Origin: Bradyrhizobium sp. Ec3.3
GTDB lineage: Bacteria > Pseudomonadota > Alphaproteobacteria > Rhizobiales > Xanthobacteraceae
Direction: 5' to 3'
DNA length: 64,000 bases
Assembly: GCF_000472925.1 (NCBI RefSeq)
Contig: NZ_AXAS01000006.1
Location: 186,001 to 250,000, forward strand
The position numbers and the translations under genes are program-made. Below are positions 1 through 8,037 of this stretch, in pieces. Positions within the stretch are counted from its first letter, which is position 1, and each line of letters begins with the position of its first letter. A model generated the notes under the pieces. The model was not told the origin of the DNA, made no database searches, and saw only the letters and a list, made by a program, of their open reading frames with translations.

Positions 1-1
1 C

Positions 2-760
2 TTCGCGACGGTCGAATGGTCGCGCGGGCCGACGCAGATCGCGGGTTTCAACTATTATCCGGCGGTGCGCATCTCGGGCGAGGCAAAGCCCGGCTTCACC
101 TCGGGCGATGCGATCGCCGAGATGGAGAAGCTTGCCGGCAAACTGCCGCGCGGCTTCGGTTATGAATGGACCGGGCAGTCGCTGCAGGAGAAGCTGTCGG
201 GCTCGCAGGCGCCGTTCCTGCTCGCGCTCTCGGTGTTCGTGGTGTTCCTGTGTCTGGCCGCGCTCTATGAGAGCTGGACCATTCCGCTCGCGGTGCTCTT
301 GACCGTGCCGCTCGGCGTCACCGGCGCCGTGATCGCGGCGATGCTGCGCGGGCTTCCGAACGACGTCTATTTTACCGTCGGCCTCATCACCATCATCGGC
401 CTTGCGGCGAAGGATGCGATCCTCATCATCGAGTTCGCCAAGGACTTGCGCAAAGAGGGCAAGCCACTGGTGGAAGCCACCATCGAGGCCTGCCGCCTGC
501 GCTTCCGCCCGATCCTGATGACCGGCCTTGCCTTCATCTGCGGCGTGCTGCCGATGGCGATCGCCCACGGCGCCGGCGGCGCCAGCCAGCAATCGCTCGG
601 CACCGTCGTGATGGGCGGCATGATCGCGGTGGTGATCCTGGCGCTGCTGATGGTGCCGGTGTTCTTCGTCTCCGTGCAGCGCGTGCTGGCGGGAGACAGG
701 GAGCCGAAGGCCGCGAAGGACAGCGAGGCGTATGGGCCGCCGGCGGAGGTTAAGCGATAG
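2..760 (+). CDS. RND efflux transporter, inner-membrane permease (3' part only)
   Basis: This is the C-terminal 252 residues of an HAE1/AcrB-type resistance-nodulation-division pump, which exports hydrophobic compounds by proton antiport as the inner-membrane part of a tripartite complex. The gene starts before the window; the frame is open from base 2. Visible parts are the end of the periplasmic porter domain, then membrane helices 8-12, with the family pattern GLAAKDAILIIEFA near residue 135 and the proline-rich RFRPILMTGLAFICGVLPMA segment that follows. The tail ends in a short charged cytoplasmic stretch. The substrate cannot be told from this fragment. Any membrane-fusion partner would lie upstream, outside the window. 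Confidence 0.93.
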   Translation, partial: FATVEWSRGPTQIAGFNYYPAVRISGEAKPGFTSGDAIAEMEKLAGKLPRGFGYEWTGQSLQEKLSGSQAPFLLALSVFVVFLCLAALYESWTIPLAVLLTVPLGVTGAVIAAMLRGLPNDVYFTVGLITIIGLAAKDAILIIEFAKDLRKEGKPLVEATIEACRLRFRPILMTGLAFICGVLPMAIAHGAGGASQQSLGTVVMGGMIAVVILALLMVPVFFVSVQRVLAGDREPKAAKDSEAYGPPAEVKR

Positions 761-863
761 CTCCGCGCGAATCCTTACCAAAGCTTCACATTCTCTGACG
801 GAACCCGACGTAGGCAAATCTGATTGCCCGCGGGGTTAGGGGTTCCACGGAGAAATCGTCAAA

Positions 864-1115
864 ATGTTGAAGAAGCTTCTTTCCGCTGCTGCTGTCGGCA
901 CCGGCGTGCTGATGATGTCGACCTTCACCGCATCGGCGGCAATCGTGTGCCAGGGCCACAGCTGCTGGCACACGCATGAGGCCTACGACTTTCCTCACGA
1001 AGCAGGGGTCGTCGTTCACGAGGACAAATGGCACTGGGGCCCGCGCGAAAAGTTTGCGTTCCGCGAGCACGAGGGCCGCGGTTACTGGCGCGGCCGCAAA
1101 TGGGTGGCGTGGTAA
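864..1115 (+). CDS. Small secreted protein, unknown function
   Basis: An 83-residue protein with a clear Sec signal peptide: MLKK, a hydrophobic stretch to about residue 25, then an AxA site (TASAA). The mature part is short, rich in His, Trp, Glu and Arg (for example CWHTHEAYDF and HWGPREKF), and ends WKW-like at the C terminus. It contains two cysteines, C29 and C34, that could form a disulfide or bind metal together with the histidines. The start at 864 is preceded by a GGAG-like stretch (acggaga, 846-852). I do not recognise a named family, although small proteins of this sort are common in Bradyrhizobium. It stands alone between the RND gene and a broken ATPase gene. Confidence 0.7.
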   Translation: MLKKLLSAAAVGTGVLMMSTFTASAAIVCQGHSCWHTHEAYDFPHEAGVVVHEDKWHWGPREKFAFREHEGRGYWRGRKWVAW

Positions 1116-1138
1116 CAGCCGCCGTGTGACCTGAGACG

Positions 1139-1162
1139 GGAGGCCGCGATCTTGCGGCCTCC
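1139..1162 (+). terminator. Perfect 9-bp hairpin after the small secreted protein gene
   Basis: GGAGGCCGC (1139-1147), loop GATCTT, then GCGGCCTCC (1154-1162). It lies 24 bases after the stop of the small secreted protein. No T-run follows, so it may be a weak or Rho-assisted terminator or a 3'-end stabiliser. Confidence 0.45.
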
Positions 1163-1290
1163 AAGTCGCGCGACGTCAAACAGGCGTTCGGCTTGCTTTC
1201 GCAGGAGCGTCGATCCAGAGTGCATCCCTGGATTGAACATGTGCATTCGCGCCGCGAAAGCACGTACAGCCTGCCGATTGAGAGCATGTG

Positions 1291-2412
1291 ATGCGTCCGA
1301 CCGACATTGCGATCTCGAACTATCGCTCCATTCGGCGGCTCTCGATACCAATCCATCCCCTGTCCGTCTTCGTGGGCGAGAATGGCGTCGGCAAATCCAA
1401 TCTCTACAAGTCCTTGTCGCTTTTGCGCGACGCGGCGACCGGGCGGATCACGCGCACGATCGCCGACGAAGGTGGATTGAATTCAGTCTGCTGGTCCGGC
1501 ATTCGCAAGCGTGGCGAGGATGGGCGACTACGGTTGTCGGCCAGGTTCGACCGTCTCAAATATTCCATCGAGATCGGATTTCCCGGCCCTCTCGAGGCAG
1601 CGTTTTCCGGCGAGCCGATGATCAAGGCCGAAACTATCGAGGCGACACAGGGCAAGCGAACGGTTCAGCTGATGGAGCGGAAGAACGCGCTTGTCAGCGT
1701 GCGCGGCGAGAGCGGCGCCTGGAGCAGCCACAAGGATGCGGTGCTGCCGTCCGAGACGGCGCTTGCGGGTTTTTCCGATGGCAAGGAATGCCCCGAAAGC
1801 GATGTGATCAGAAACGCAATCCTCGGTTGGCGATTCTATCACGACTTTCGTACCGATCCGGCGTCACCGATACGAAAGCCCTGTCTGGCGATCACGACGC
1901 CCTCGCTCAGCGCCGATGGAAGCGATCTGGCTGCGGCCCTGGCGACGCTCTATACTATCAGGGAAGACGCCATCGACCTTCAGGACGCCATCCAGGATGC
2001 ATTCCCGGGCGCTGAGCTCCGCGCCTGGGAAGCGAGCGGCTTGTGCGAGTTTGATCTGCAGCTGGAGGATATGCCGCGGCCGTTTATGAACTATCCGACG
2101 GGACGCTGAAAATACATTTGTCTGCTCGCGGTGTTCATGGGTTATCGGCTTCCGCCGTTCATCGCGCTGAACGAACCCGAGACTAGCTTGCATCCCTCGC
2201 TCCTGGCGCCCTTGGCCCGGCTGATCGCCAAGGCATCACGCCGCGCCGACATCTGGATCGTCACCCATTCGGAACAGCTGATCGAGGCATTGCGAAGCGA
2301 GAGCTCTGTCCCGCTTCGCCGGGTCATCAAGTCGAAAGGGGCTACGACGATCGAGGGCCTGACTCTCGGCGGGGAATATCGCGACGAGGAATCGGGCGAT
2401 GATGATTCTTAG
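1291..2412 (+). pseudogene. AAA (RecF/OLD-like, AAA_21) ATPase, broken by two compensating indels
   Basis: The first part (1291-2109) has the N-terminal Walker A GENGVGKS near residue 30. The last part (from about 2113, same frame) has Walker B with ALNEPETSLHP and a VTHSEQLIEAL block. Between them the expected signature ELSDGTLKY is encoded, but in frame 3: it begins TAT GAA CTA at 2085. Reading the family sequence through needs one extra T in the T-run at 2083-2085 and one A fewer in the A-run at 2109-2112. As written, frame 1 hits TGA at 2107-2109. Repaired, the protein would be about 373 residues, a normal length for this family. It is a decayed gene or a pair of sequencing errors. Such ATPases often work alone or with a nuclease in DNA metabolism or defence; no partner is visible here. 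Confidence 0.8.
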
Positions 2413-2472
2413 CCGCGGCAGATCGAGCCACAGCGCTGCCGCGCCAGCGGTTTGTGAAGGGGCAAGTGATCG

Positions 2473-2742
2473 ATGAGAATCGTGGCCGTCATGGCGATCG
2501 CTTAAATACTTACGGGCGCTCTCTACGTTTGGCGTGATTTCCGAAAGCCGATCGATAACCAACCCGGCTATGTCAGGTGGGGCGGGATACGGCCCAAGCT
2601 GTTCATCATGCTCTACTGGCTCCCCGGTACGCTGTCTTCGGCATGTCGCGGCGGTGTCTTGCGAGATCAAAGCCGTTCCATGGGCAATCTTTGCTGCCCT
2701 CACCGTCGCCGGGCTTTACTTCTCGAATATATAATTCCCCGC
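2473..2742 (+). pseudogene. Possible decayed small membrane-protein ORF
   Basis: An ATG at 2473 opens MRIVAVMAIA, hits TAA at 2503, then continues in the same frame with a protein-like stretch (LYVWRDFRKPIDNQPGYVRW, then KLFIMLYWLPGTLSS) up to TAG at 2740-2742. The aromatic and hydrophobic pattern looks like a small inner-membrane protein with one stop mutation. No family is recognised. The rest of 2413-2847 holds no convincing gene; 2782-2826 is a palindromic repeat. Confidence 0.3.
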
Positions 2743-2781
2743 AGGTAGGGCATCGAGTCCGCCGCTTCCGTCCGTATCCAA

Positions 2782-2826
2782 CGAACGTCTCTGGAATACT
2801 GGATCACCCGCTTTCGCGGGTGATCC
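2782..2826. repeat. Palindromic dispersed repeat (short copy)
   Basis: The stretch reads acgtctctggaatactgg, then ATCACCCGCTTTCGCGGGTGAT. The same tctggaatactggatc...cccgc...gcggg pattern recurs at 13953-13986. This is a REP-like element downstream of suhB (minus strand), where it may act as a 3' stabiliser. Confidence 0.6.
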
Positions 2827-2847
2827 AGCGGAGAACGTGGCGGCTTA

Positions 2848-3639
2848 TTACGCCGACTTCCGCAAGATCTTCACCAACTCGCCGTGCACGAACTCGTTGC
2901 CGCACACGACGTGGCCGGTCACCAGTGCGTCGCCCGGGGTTTCGATGTCGCTGACGGTGCCACCCGCTTCGCGGACCATGATCTGGCCGGCAGCGATGTC
3001 CCAGGATTGCAAATTGCGCTCCCAGTAGCCGTCGAGGCGGCCGGCGGCGACGAAGGCGAGGTCGAGGGAGGCGGCGCCGAAACGGCGCAGGCCCGCCACG
3101 CGGTCCTGGATCGCGGTCATCTCGCGGCGGAAGGATTCGTGGTCGCCGCGGCCGATATGCGGCAGGCCGCATGCGATGACGCATTCGTTGAGCTGGCGGC
3201 GGCCGGCCACCCGCAGGCGCTGGTCGTTGAGGAAGGCGCCCTTGCCGCGCTCGGCGATGTAGAGCTCGTCATTGGCGGGGTTGTAGATCACGCCTGCGAT
3301 CACGGTACCTTCGCGCGCCAGCGCGATCGAGATCGCGAATTGCGGAATGCCGTGCAGGAAGTTGGTGGTGCCGTCGAGGGGATCGACGATCCAGGTGTGG
3401 CTCTTGTCGGTGCCTTCACGCGTGCCGCCTTCCTCGCCGATGAAGCCGTAGCCGGGGCGGGCCTTGGCGAGGTCCTGGTAGAGGATCTCTTCGGCGCGCC
3501 TGTCGGCGAGCGAGACGAAATTCGCAGGGCCCTTCAGCGAGACCTGCAAGTGCTCGATCTCGCCGAGATCGCGCTTGAGGCTGCGTCCGGCGCGGCGCGC
3601 GGCTTTGACCATGACGTTGATAGTTGCGGAATACAGCAT
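2848..3639 (-). CDS. suhB: Inositol-1-monophosphatase family protein (SuhB)
   Basis: A Mg2+-dependent phosphatase of the IMPase family, 263 residues from the chosen start. Family motifs are all present: the metal-binding GEEGG near residue 68, WIVDPLDGTTNFLHG near 84 (two catalytic Asp residues) and WDIAAGQIMVREAGG near 212. The family hydrolyses myo-inositol phosphates; in bacteria SuhB also binds ribosomal antitermination complexes. The frame is open 12 codons further upstream (to 3675), but the ATG at 3639 gives the usual N terminus MLYSATINVMVKAARRAG, and the extension lies in a dispersed repeat. The Sel1-repeat gene lies upstream on the same strand, separated by that repeat. Confidence 0.93.
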   Translation of the reverse strand: MLYSATINVMVKAARRAGRSLKRDLGEIEHLQVSLKGPANFVSLADRRAEEILYQDLAKARPGYGFIGEEGGTREGTDKSHTWIVDPLDGTTNFLHGIPQFAISIALAREGTVIAGVIYNPANDELYIAERGKGAFLNDQRLRVAGRRQLNECVIACGLPHIGRGDHESFRREMTAIQDRVAGLRRFGAASLDLAFVAAGRLDGYWERNLQSWDIAAGQIMVREAGGTVSDIETPGDALVTGHVVCGNEFVHGELVKILRKSA

Positions 3640-3671
3640 GAGATCAGTCTTGATTTGCGGGAATTCGGCCC

Positions 3672-3774
3672 TCAAGCGCGATGAGATTGGGATAAACCGT
3701 CATCGCGCTTCAGGTTGTTGTTTGAGCATGATCTTTTCGGAAAACCGCTACGCACTTTTCCGGATCATGCTCTA
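3672..3774. repeat. Dispersed double-hairpin repeat, copy 1
   Basis: About 103 bases with two inverted repeats: AAGCGCGATGA with TCATCGCGCTT, and GCATGATC...TTTTC with its partner ending GATCATGC. Copy 2, about 90 percent identical by eye, is at 17162-17264. It lies upstream of suhB, between it and the Sel1-repeat gene. Confidence 0.85.
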
Positions 3775-3822
3775 GCCGCTCGATTTGGGGACTGGGTGCC
3801 CTGCGGCCGGGCTGGCGTCAAG

Positions 3823-4926
3823 TCATTTGGTCCCGAGCCATTTCTTGGCGGCGGCCTCGGCCTTGGCCCGGTCCTCGGGGGCCAGATCGCTCAATTGCTT
3901 GTCGAGATCGGGTTCGCCCTTGCCGGCGGTTCGGGCGATAAGATGCCATTTGAAACCCTCGATCTTGTCTACCGGCGTACCGTCACCATAAATCAGCACC
4001 CAAGCCAGTCGGCTCTGTGCGATTGGGCTACCCTGGCGGGCCGCCTTGCGCAGTAGCGCCACAGCGGCTGGCTTGTTCCTCGGCGTGCCGGTGCCGTTGA
4101 ATAGCGCGATGGCATATTCGACCTCGGCATCGACATTGTCGGCGAGCGAGGCGGCCTGAAGCAGCCGCACCGCCCGGTCGATGTCCTTCGGCACGCCGGT
4201 GCCTTCCTTGTAGAAGGTCGCGAGCGCGTATTGCGCCTCGGGTAGCCCTGCATCTGCGGCCTGGCGCAGCAGCTCGGCCGAGCGCCTGACGTCCTGCGGC
4301 AGCGTCTGCCCGTCGAGATAGAGCAGCGCGAGATTGTAGGCGGCCTTTGGCTCGCCGAGCTTGGCGGCTGAGGCGAGCAGTTTTACCGCGTCGCCCTTGT
4401 CGATCGAGCCGCCGCGGCCGGCCACGCGCATCATCGCGAGTTCGAACATCGCCTCCCGGTCGCCGGCATCCGACGCGCGTTTGTACCATTCGGCGGCCTT
4501 GACATAGTCGCGCTTGATGCCGAGGGCGTTGGAATAGAGCTGGCCCAGCATGGTCATCGCCTTGGGATCGCCGGCTTGCGCTCGCGCGGTAGCAAGGTCG
4601 AAGGCGGTCTTGTACTGGCCGCGCTGATAGGCGCCGTACACGAGGTCGGCATTGGAATTGTCTGTCGGCGGCGCCGGGATCACGGTCGCGGCCGGCGGCG
4701 GGCTCGGCGAGGCCGAGGGTTTTGGCGCCGGCGCGGCCTCCTTCTTCTTGGTGATCGCGTGCGGCTTGGCCGCAGATTTTTCCTTTGGATTTTCCTTGGG
4801 ATTTTCTTTGGGTTTCTCGGGCGCAGGGCTCGGCGTTGCCGCCGGCGGCGTCAGCGAGAGCTGCGCGGCCGCAGGCGTGGCGAGGAGTAACAGCGCCAGG
4901 AACGATGTGGAAAGCGGGGGCTTCAT
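3823..4926 (-). CDS. Sel1-like repeat (TPR-type) exported protein
   Basis: A 367-residue protein with a Sec signal peptide (MKPPLSTSFLALLLLATPAAA), then a Pro/Lys/Glu/Ala-rich low-complexity linker to about residue 90 that includes repeated KENP units, then about six Sel1-type helical repeats. Examples are GDPKAMTMLGQLYSNALG, GDREAMFELAMM and GEPKAAYNLALLYLDGQ. Sel1 repeats form a superhelical scaffold for protein-protein contacts, often at the envelope or in signalling. The C terminus (KAEAAAKKWLGTK) is charged and helical. The partner is not known. It lies 9 bases downstream of the thiE-like gene and may be the last gene of the aldolase operon. Confidence 0.85.
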   Translation of the reverse strand: MKPPLSTSFLALLLLATPAAAQLSLTPPAATPSPAPEKPKENPKENPKEKSAAKPHAITKKKEAAPAPKPSASPSPPPAATVIPAPPTDNSNADLVYGAYQRGQYKTAFDLATARAQAGDPKAMTMLGQLYSNALGIKRDYVKAAEWYKRASDAGDREAMFELAMMRVAGRGGSIDKGDAVKLLASAAKLGEPKAAYNLALLYLDGQTLPQDVRRSAELLRQAADAGLPEAQYALATFYKEGTGVPKDIDRAVRLLQAASLADNVDAEVEYAIALFNGTGTPRNKPAAVALLRKAARQGSPIAQSRLAWVLIYGDGTPVDKIEGFKWHLIARTAGKGEPDLDKQLSDLAPEDRAKAEAAAKKWLGTK

Positions 4927-4935
4927 GATCGGCTG

Positions 4936-5610
4936 CTAGCCATGCTCCCGGCTTGCGGGCGCTTCCGCATAGGCCTTCTTGATCGCGGCTTCCGCGTCGA
5001 CCAGCGCAGCCTTCGGCCCGCGCGGGTCGGCCCAGATGAAATCGCCAACCAGCACGAAATCCGCGCCCGCAGCGGCGAACTCGAAGGCTTCCGCCAATGA
5101 GGTGGCAAAGCCGACGCAGGGCGGCTCGAACAGCTCTGCCCACCAGTCCAGCCGCTCCGCGATCGCTTGCACCGAGGGGCGCTGGCCGTTTGCGTCGGGC
5201 TCGCCGAACAGCACGTAATCCGCGCCCATCTCGCCTGCGCTCATGGAATCATGCCTGGTCGTGAGCCCGCCGACGCCGGCGATGCGGTTCGGCTTCAGCG
5301 ACGGCATGGCTTCTTCGAGCGCGGCGATGCCGATCAGATGCGCGCCATCGGCGCCGCCGCGCGCGACCAGCTCGACATGGCCGTCGAGCAGCAACGCAGC
5401 GCCGGCCTTCTGAACGACCGGCGCCAGCGCCTTCACCCGCGTGATCATCGTGCGCTGGTCTGTTTCCTTCAGTCGCACCAGCACGGCCGCGACATCGGCG
5501 GCGGCGAGCAGAGCGGGCAGCTCGCCGAGAAGCGAAGCGGGGTCGTCGACGAGCGGCGTCGCGAGATAAAGCCGCGGCGCCGGGCGCGCGGAAGCGGAAT
5601 TGTTCGACAA
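4936..5610 (-). CDS. Thiamine-phosphate-synthase-like (ThiE/TenI fold) protein
   Basis: A 224-residue TIM-barrel protein of the ThiE/TenI group. The recognisable blocks are LLLDGHVELVARGGADGAHL (position of the family ND...ADGVHLGQ), GVGGLTTRHDSMSAGEMGADYVLFG, and the phosphate-binding GADFVLVGDFIW near the end. The diphosphate loop normally written GPvfpTxTK reads GEPDANGQRPS here, so true thiamine phosphate synthase activity is uncertain. The best start is TTG at 5610, two bases after the class I aldolase stop, which implies translational coupling. The frame is open further upstream only as antisense-like sequence inside the aldolase gene. It is likely co-transcribed with fba. Confidence 0.72.
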   Translation of the reverse strand: MSNNSASARPAPRLYLATPLVDDPASLLGELPALLAAADVAAVLVRLKETDQRTMITRVKALAPVVQKAGAALLLDGHVELVARGGADGAHLIGIAALEEAMPSLKPNRIAGVGGLTTRHDSMSAGEMGADYVLFGEPDANGQRPSVQAIAERLDWWAELFEPPCVGFATSLAEAFEFAAAGADFVLVGDFIWADPRGPKAALVDAEAAIKKAYAEAPASREHG

Positions 5611-5612
5611 GT

Positions 5613-6638
5613 CTACGCCGCCTTCTTTTCGAGCCCGCTGTCCCATTCGCCGCGGCTGGCGAGCGCGTTCATCCGCGCGCGATGGGCGAAGGCGCTTTGA
5701 CCGGCCGCGACGTTTTCCGCCTTGCCCGACCAGGCCTTCTGCGGCGCGGCCTGGAGCGCGCGGCCATAGGAGAAGGTCAGCCGCCACGGCAGCGGGCCAA
5801 GCCTGTTCATGGCATCGAGATGCGCGGTTGCCTCCTCGTCGGACTGGCCGCCGGAGAGGAATGCGATGCCGGGCACTGCGGCCGGCACGCACGCCTTCAG
5901 CAGACGCACGGTCTTCTCGGCGACCTCCGCGACGGGGGCCTGCTTGGGGCACTTCTTGCCTGAGACTGCCATGTTGGGCTTCAGCACCATGCCTTCGAGC
6001 GCGACGCGCTGCACGCGCAATTCCTGGAACGTCTTGTTGAGCACGCGCTGCGTGACGTCATAGCAGCGGTCGATGTCGTGGTCGCCGTCCATCAGTACCT
6101 CCGGCTCGACGATCGGCACGATCTGCGTGGCCTGGCACAGCGCCGCGTAGCGCGCCAGCGCATGCGCGTTGACGCTGATGGCCGTCATCGAGGGGATGCC
6201 GCTGCCGATGTCGATCACCGCGCGCCATTTGGCGAAGCGGGCGCCGCGCTCATAGTATTTCTTCAGCCGCTCGGCGAGCTTGTCCAGGCCGACGGTAACG
6301 AGCTCGCCCGGGCACATCGGCAGTGCCTGCGTGCCCTCATCGACCTTGATGCCGGGAATGGCGCCGCTCGCTTCGATCAGCTTCACCAGCGGGGTGCCAT
6401 CCTTGGCATTCTGCCAGATCGTCTCGTCATAGAGGATGACGCCGGAGATGTGCTGGCTCATGGCGTCTTTGGAGCGAAACAGCATCTCGCGGTAGTCGCG
6501 GCGGTTGTCTTCGGTGGATTCGACACCGATTGCGTCAAAACGTTTCTTGATGGTGCCGGAGGATTCGTCGGCGGCGAGGATGCCCTTGCCGGGCGTAACC
6601 ATGGCCTGTGCGACCTTGTTGAGCTCAGTCAGATTCAT
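5613..6638 (-). CDS. fbaB: Fructose-bisphosphate aldolase class I
   Basis: A 341-residue Schiff-base aldolase that cleaves or forms fructose 1,6-bisphosphate from DHAP and glyceraldehyde 3-phosphate in the cytoplasm. The start at 6638 has a strong ribosome site (GGAGGACC). Motifs: GKGILAADESSGTIKKRF near residue 17, the Lys-containing KWRAVIDIG near 147, IVPIVEPEVL near 183, and LEGMVLKPNM near 227, where the lysine forms the Schiff base. SGGQSDEEA follows near 268. This is the eukaryote-like class I type. A class II enzyme is encoded just upstream on the same strand, so the cell has two unrelated aldolases in one cluster. The gene symbol is by family and may differ between annotations. Confidence 0.93.
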   Translation of the reverse strand: MNLTELNKVAQAMVTPGKGILAADESSGTIKKRFDAIGVESTEDNRRDYREMLFRSKDAMSQHISGVILYDETIWQNAKDGTPLVKLIEASGAIPGIKVDEGTQALPMCPGELVTVGLDKLAERLKKYYERGARFAKWRAVIDIGSGIPSMTAISVNAHALARYAALCQATQIVPIVEPEVLMDGDHDIDRCYDVTQRVLNKTFQELRVQRVALEGMVLKPNMAVSGKKCPKQAPVAEVAEKTVRLLKACVPAAVPGIAFLSGGQSDEEATAHLDAMNRLGPLPWRLTFSYGRALQAAPQKAWSGKAENVAAGQSAFAHRARMNALASRGEWDSGLEKKAA

Positions 6639-6775
6639 CGAGAGGTCCTCCCAAAACGTTTCTGCCTTGCCCGCGAAAATAGACCGTTCTCGGGCAATTG
6701 CCGAGTTAACGTTGGTCGCAGGGTAAAGGGGGGAGATCGTTAGGGTCTGCGTTTTTGACCGGTCTGGGCGACCGC

Positions 6776-6928
6776 TTACCTCGCCCCGCTTGCGGGGAGA
6801 GGTCGCATCGCATCGAAGATGCGATGCGGGTGAGCGGGACTCTCCGCGAATTCGACTGTTACCGCATTTGCTGAGGCGGCCCCTCACCCCAACCCTCTCC
6901 CCGCGAGGGGCGGGGAGAGGGAGGGATA
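6776..6928. repeat. Palindromic repeat block between the two aldolase genes
   Basis: It contains CGCCCCGCTTGCGGGGAG, then a GCATCGCATC / GATGCGATGC hairpin, then the CCCTCTCCCCGC...GCGGGGAGAGGGA hairpin at 6893-6924. Such blocks recur across the window (15449, 15573, 25880, 61661) and across related genomes. Between fbaB and the class II gene it probably limits readthrough or stabilises the upstream message. The remaining 6639-6775 is a leader with no further gene. Confidence 0.65.
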
Positions 6929-6930
6929 GA

Positions 6931-7998
6931 TCACGCAATCTTCGGGTTGAGTTCGCCCTTGGCGTAGCGCTTGGCCATTTCGGCGGTGGTCAGGACGCGC
7001 TTGATCTTGGAGGCCTGGCCGGCGGTGTTGAACTCCTGGAGCCGCTGCTTGCACAGCTTGGTCATGGCTTCCATGGCCGGCTTCAGATACTTGCGCGGAT
7101 CGAACTCTTCCGGGTTGTCCTTCAGGACCTTGCGGATCTGGCCGGTCATCGCCATGCGGTTGTCGGTGTCGATGTTGATCTTGCGCACGCCGTTCTTGAT
7201 GCCGCGCTGGATCTCGGCGACCGGCACGCCCCAGGTCGGCTTCATCTTGCCGCCGTTGGCGTTGATGATCTCCTGAAGCTCCTGCGGCACCGAGGAGGAG
7301 CCGTGCATCACAAGATGCGTGTTCGGCAGCTTGCGGTGGATCTCCTCGATCACGTTCATGGCGAGGATGTCGCCATCCGGCTTGCGGGTGAACTTGTAGG
7401 CGCCGTGCGAGGTGCCCATCGCGATCGCGAGCGCGTCGACCTGGGTCTCCTTGACGAACTTCACTGCCTCATCCGGATTGGTCAGGAGCTGGTCGTGCGA
7501 CAGCTTGCCCTCGGCGCCGTGGCCGTCTTCCTTGTCGCCCATGCCGGTCTCGAGCGAGCCGAGCACGCCGAGTTCGCCTTCCACCGAGATGCCGCCGAGA
7601 TGGGCCATGTCCGTTACGGTCTTGGTGACGCCGACATTGTAGCCCCAGTCGCCCGGGGTCTTGCCGTCGGCCTTCAGCGAGCCGTCCATCATGACGGAGG
7701 TGAAGCCGGCCTGGATCGCGGTCATGCAGGTTGCGGGCTCGTTGCCGTGGTCGAGATGCACGCAGACCGGGATGTGCGGATAGATCTCGGTGACCGCGTC
7801 CATCATGTGCTTGAGCATGACGTCATTGGCGTAGGAGCGCGCGCCGCGCGAGGCCTGGATGATGACGGGCGCATCGACCTGGTTGGCCGCGTCCATGATC
7901 GCCAGCGCCTGCTCCATGTTGTTGATGTTGAAGGCCGGTACGCCGTAATCGTTCTCCGCCGCATGGTCGAGCAATTGACGCAACGTGATCCGAGCCAT
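6931..7998 (-). CDS. cbbA: Fructose-bisphosphate aldolase class II, Calvin-cycle type
   Basis: A 355-residue zinc-dependent aldolase acting on fructose 1,6-bisphosphate and probably sedoheptulose 1,7-bisphosphate. Zinc and catalytic motifs: [10 protein letters not shown] near residue 80, the glycine-rich [22 protein letters not shown] near 125, VMHGSSSVP near 231 and [14 protein letters not shown] near 276. The length and the terminal KGELNPKIA match the CbbA subfamily. It follows pgk by 39 bases on the same strand and belongs to the tkt-gap-pgk-fba string. This is the order seen in alphaproteobacteria that fix CO2, although no RuBisCO gene is in the window. Confidence 0.93.
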   Translation of the reverse strand: MARITLRQLLDHAAENDYGVPAFNINNMEQALAIMDAANQVDAPVIIQASRGARSYANDVMLKHMMDAVTEIYPHIPVCVHLDHGNEPATCMTAIQAGFTSVMMDGSLKADGKTPGDWGYNVGVTKTVTDMAHLGGISVEGELGVLGSLETGMGDKEDGHGAEGKLSHDQLLTNPDEAVKFVKETQVDALAIAMGTSHGAYKFTRKPDGDILAMNVIEEIHRKLPNTHLVMHGSSSVPQELQEIINANGGKMKPTWGVPVAEIQRGIKNGVRKINIDTDNRMAMTGQIRKVLKDNPEEFDPRKYLKPAMEAMTKLCKQRLQEFNTAGQASKIKRVLTTAEMAKRYAKGELNPKIA

Positions 7999-8037
7999 CT
8001 CTGTTTTTCTCCCGTTTCGGCCTTCCGGCCAACTAAC

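Noticed and set aside
2083..2112. Programmed frameshifting as an explanation of the ATPase gene
   Set aside because: It would need a -1 and a +1 event within 30 bases and no slippery heptamer or stimulator is visible; indels or base errors are simpler.
3640..3675. Upstream extension of suhB by 12 codons
   Set aside because: The extension lies next to and inside a dispersed repeat and is not part of the family N terminus.
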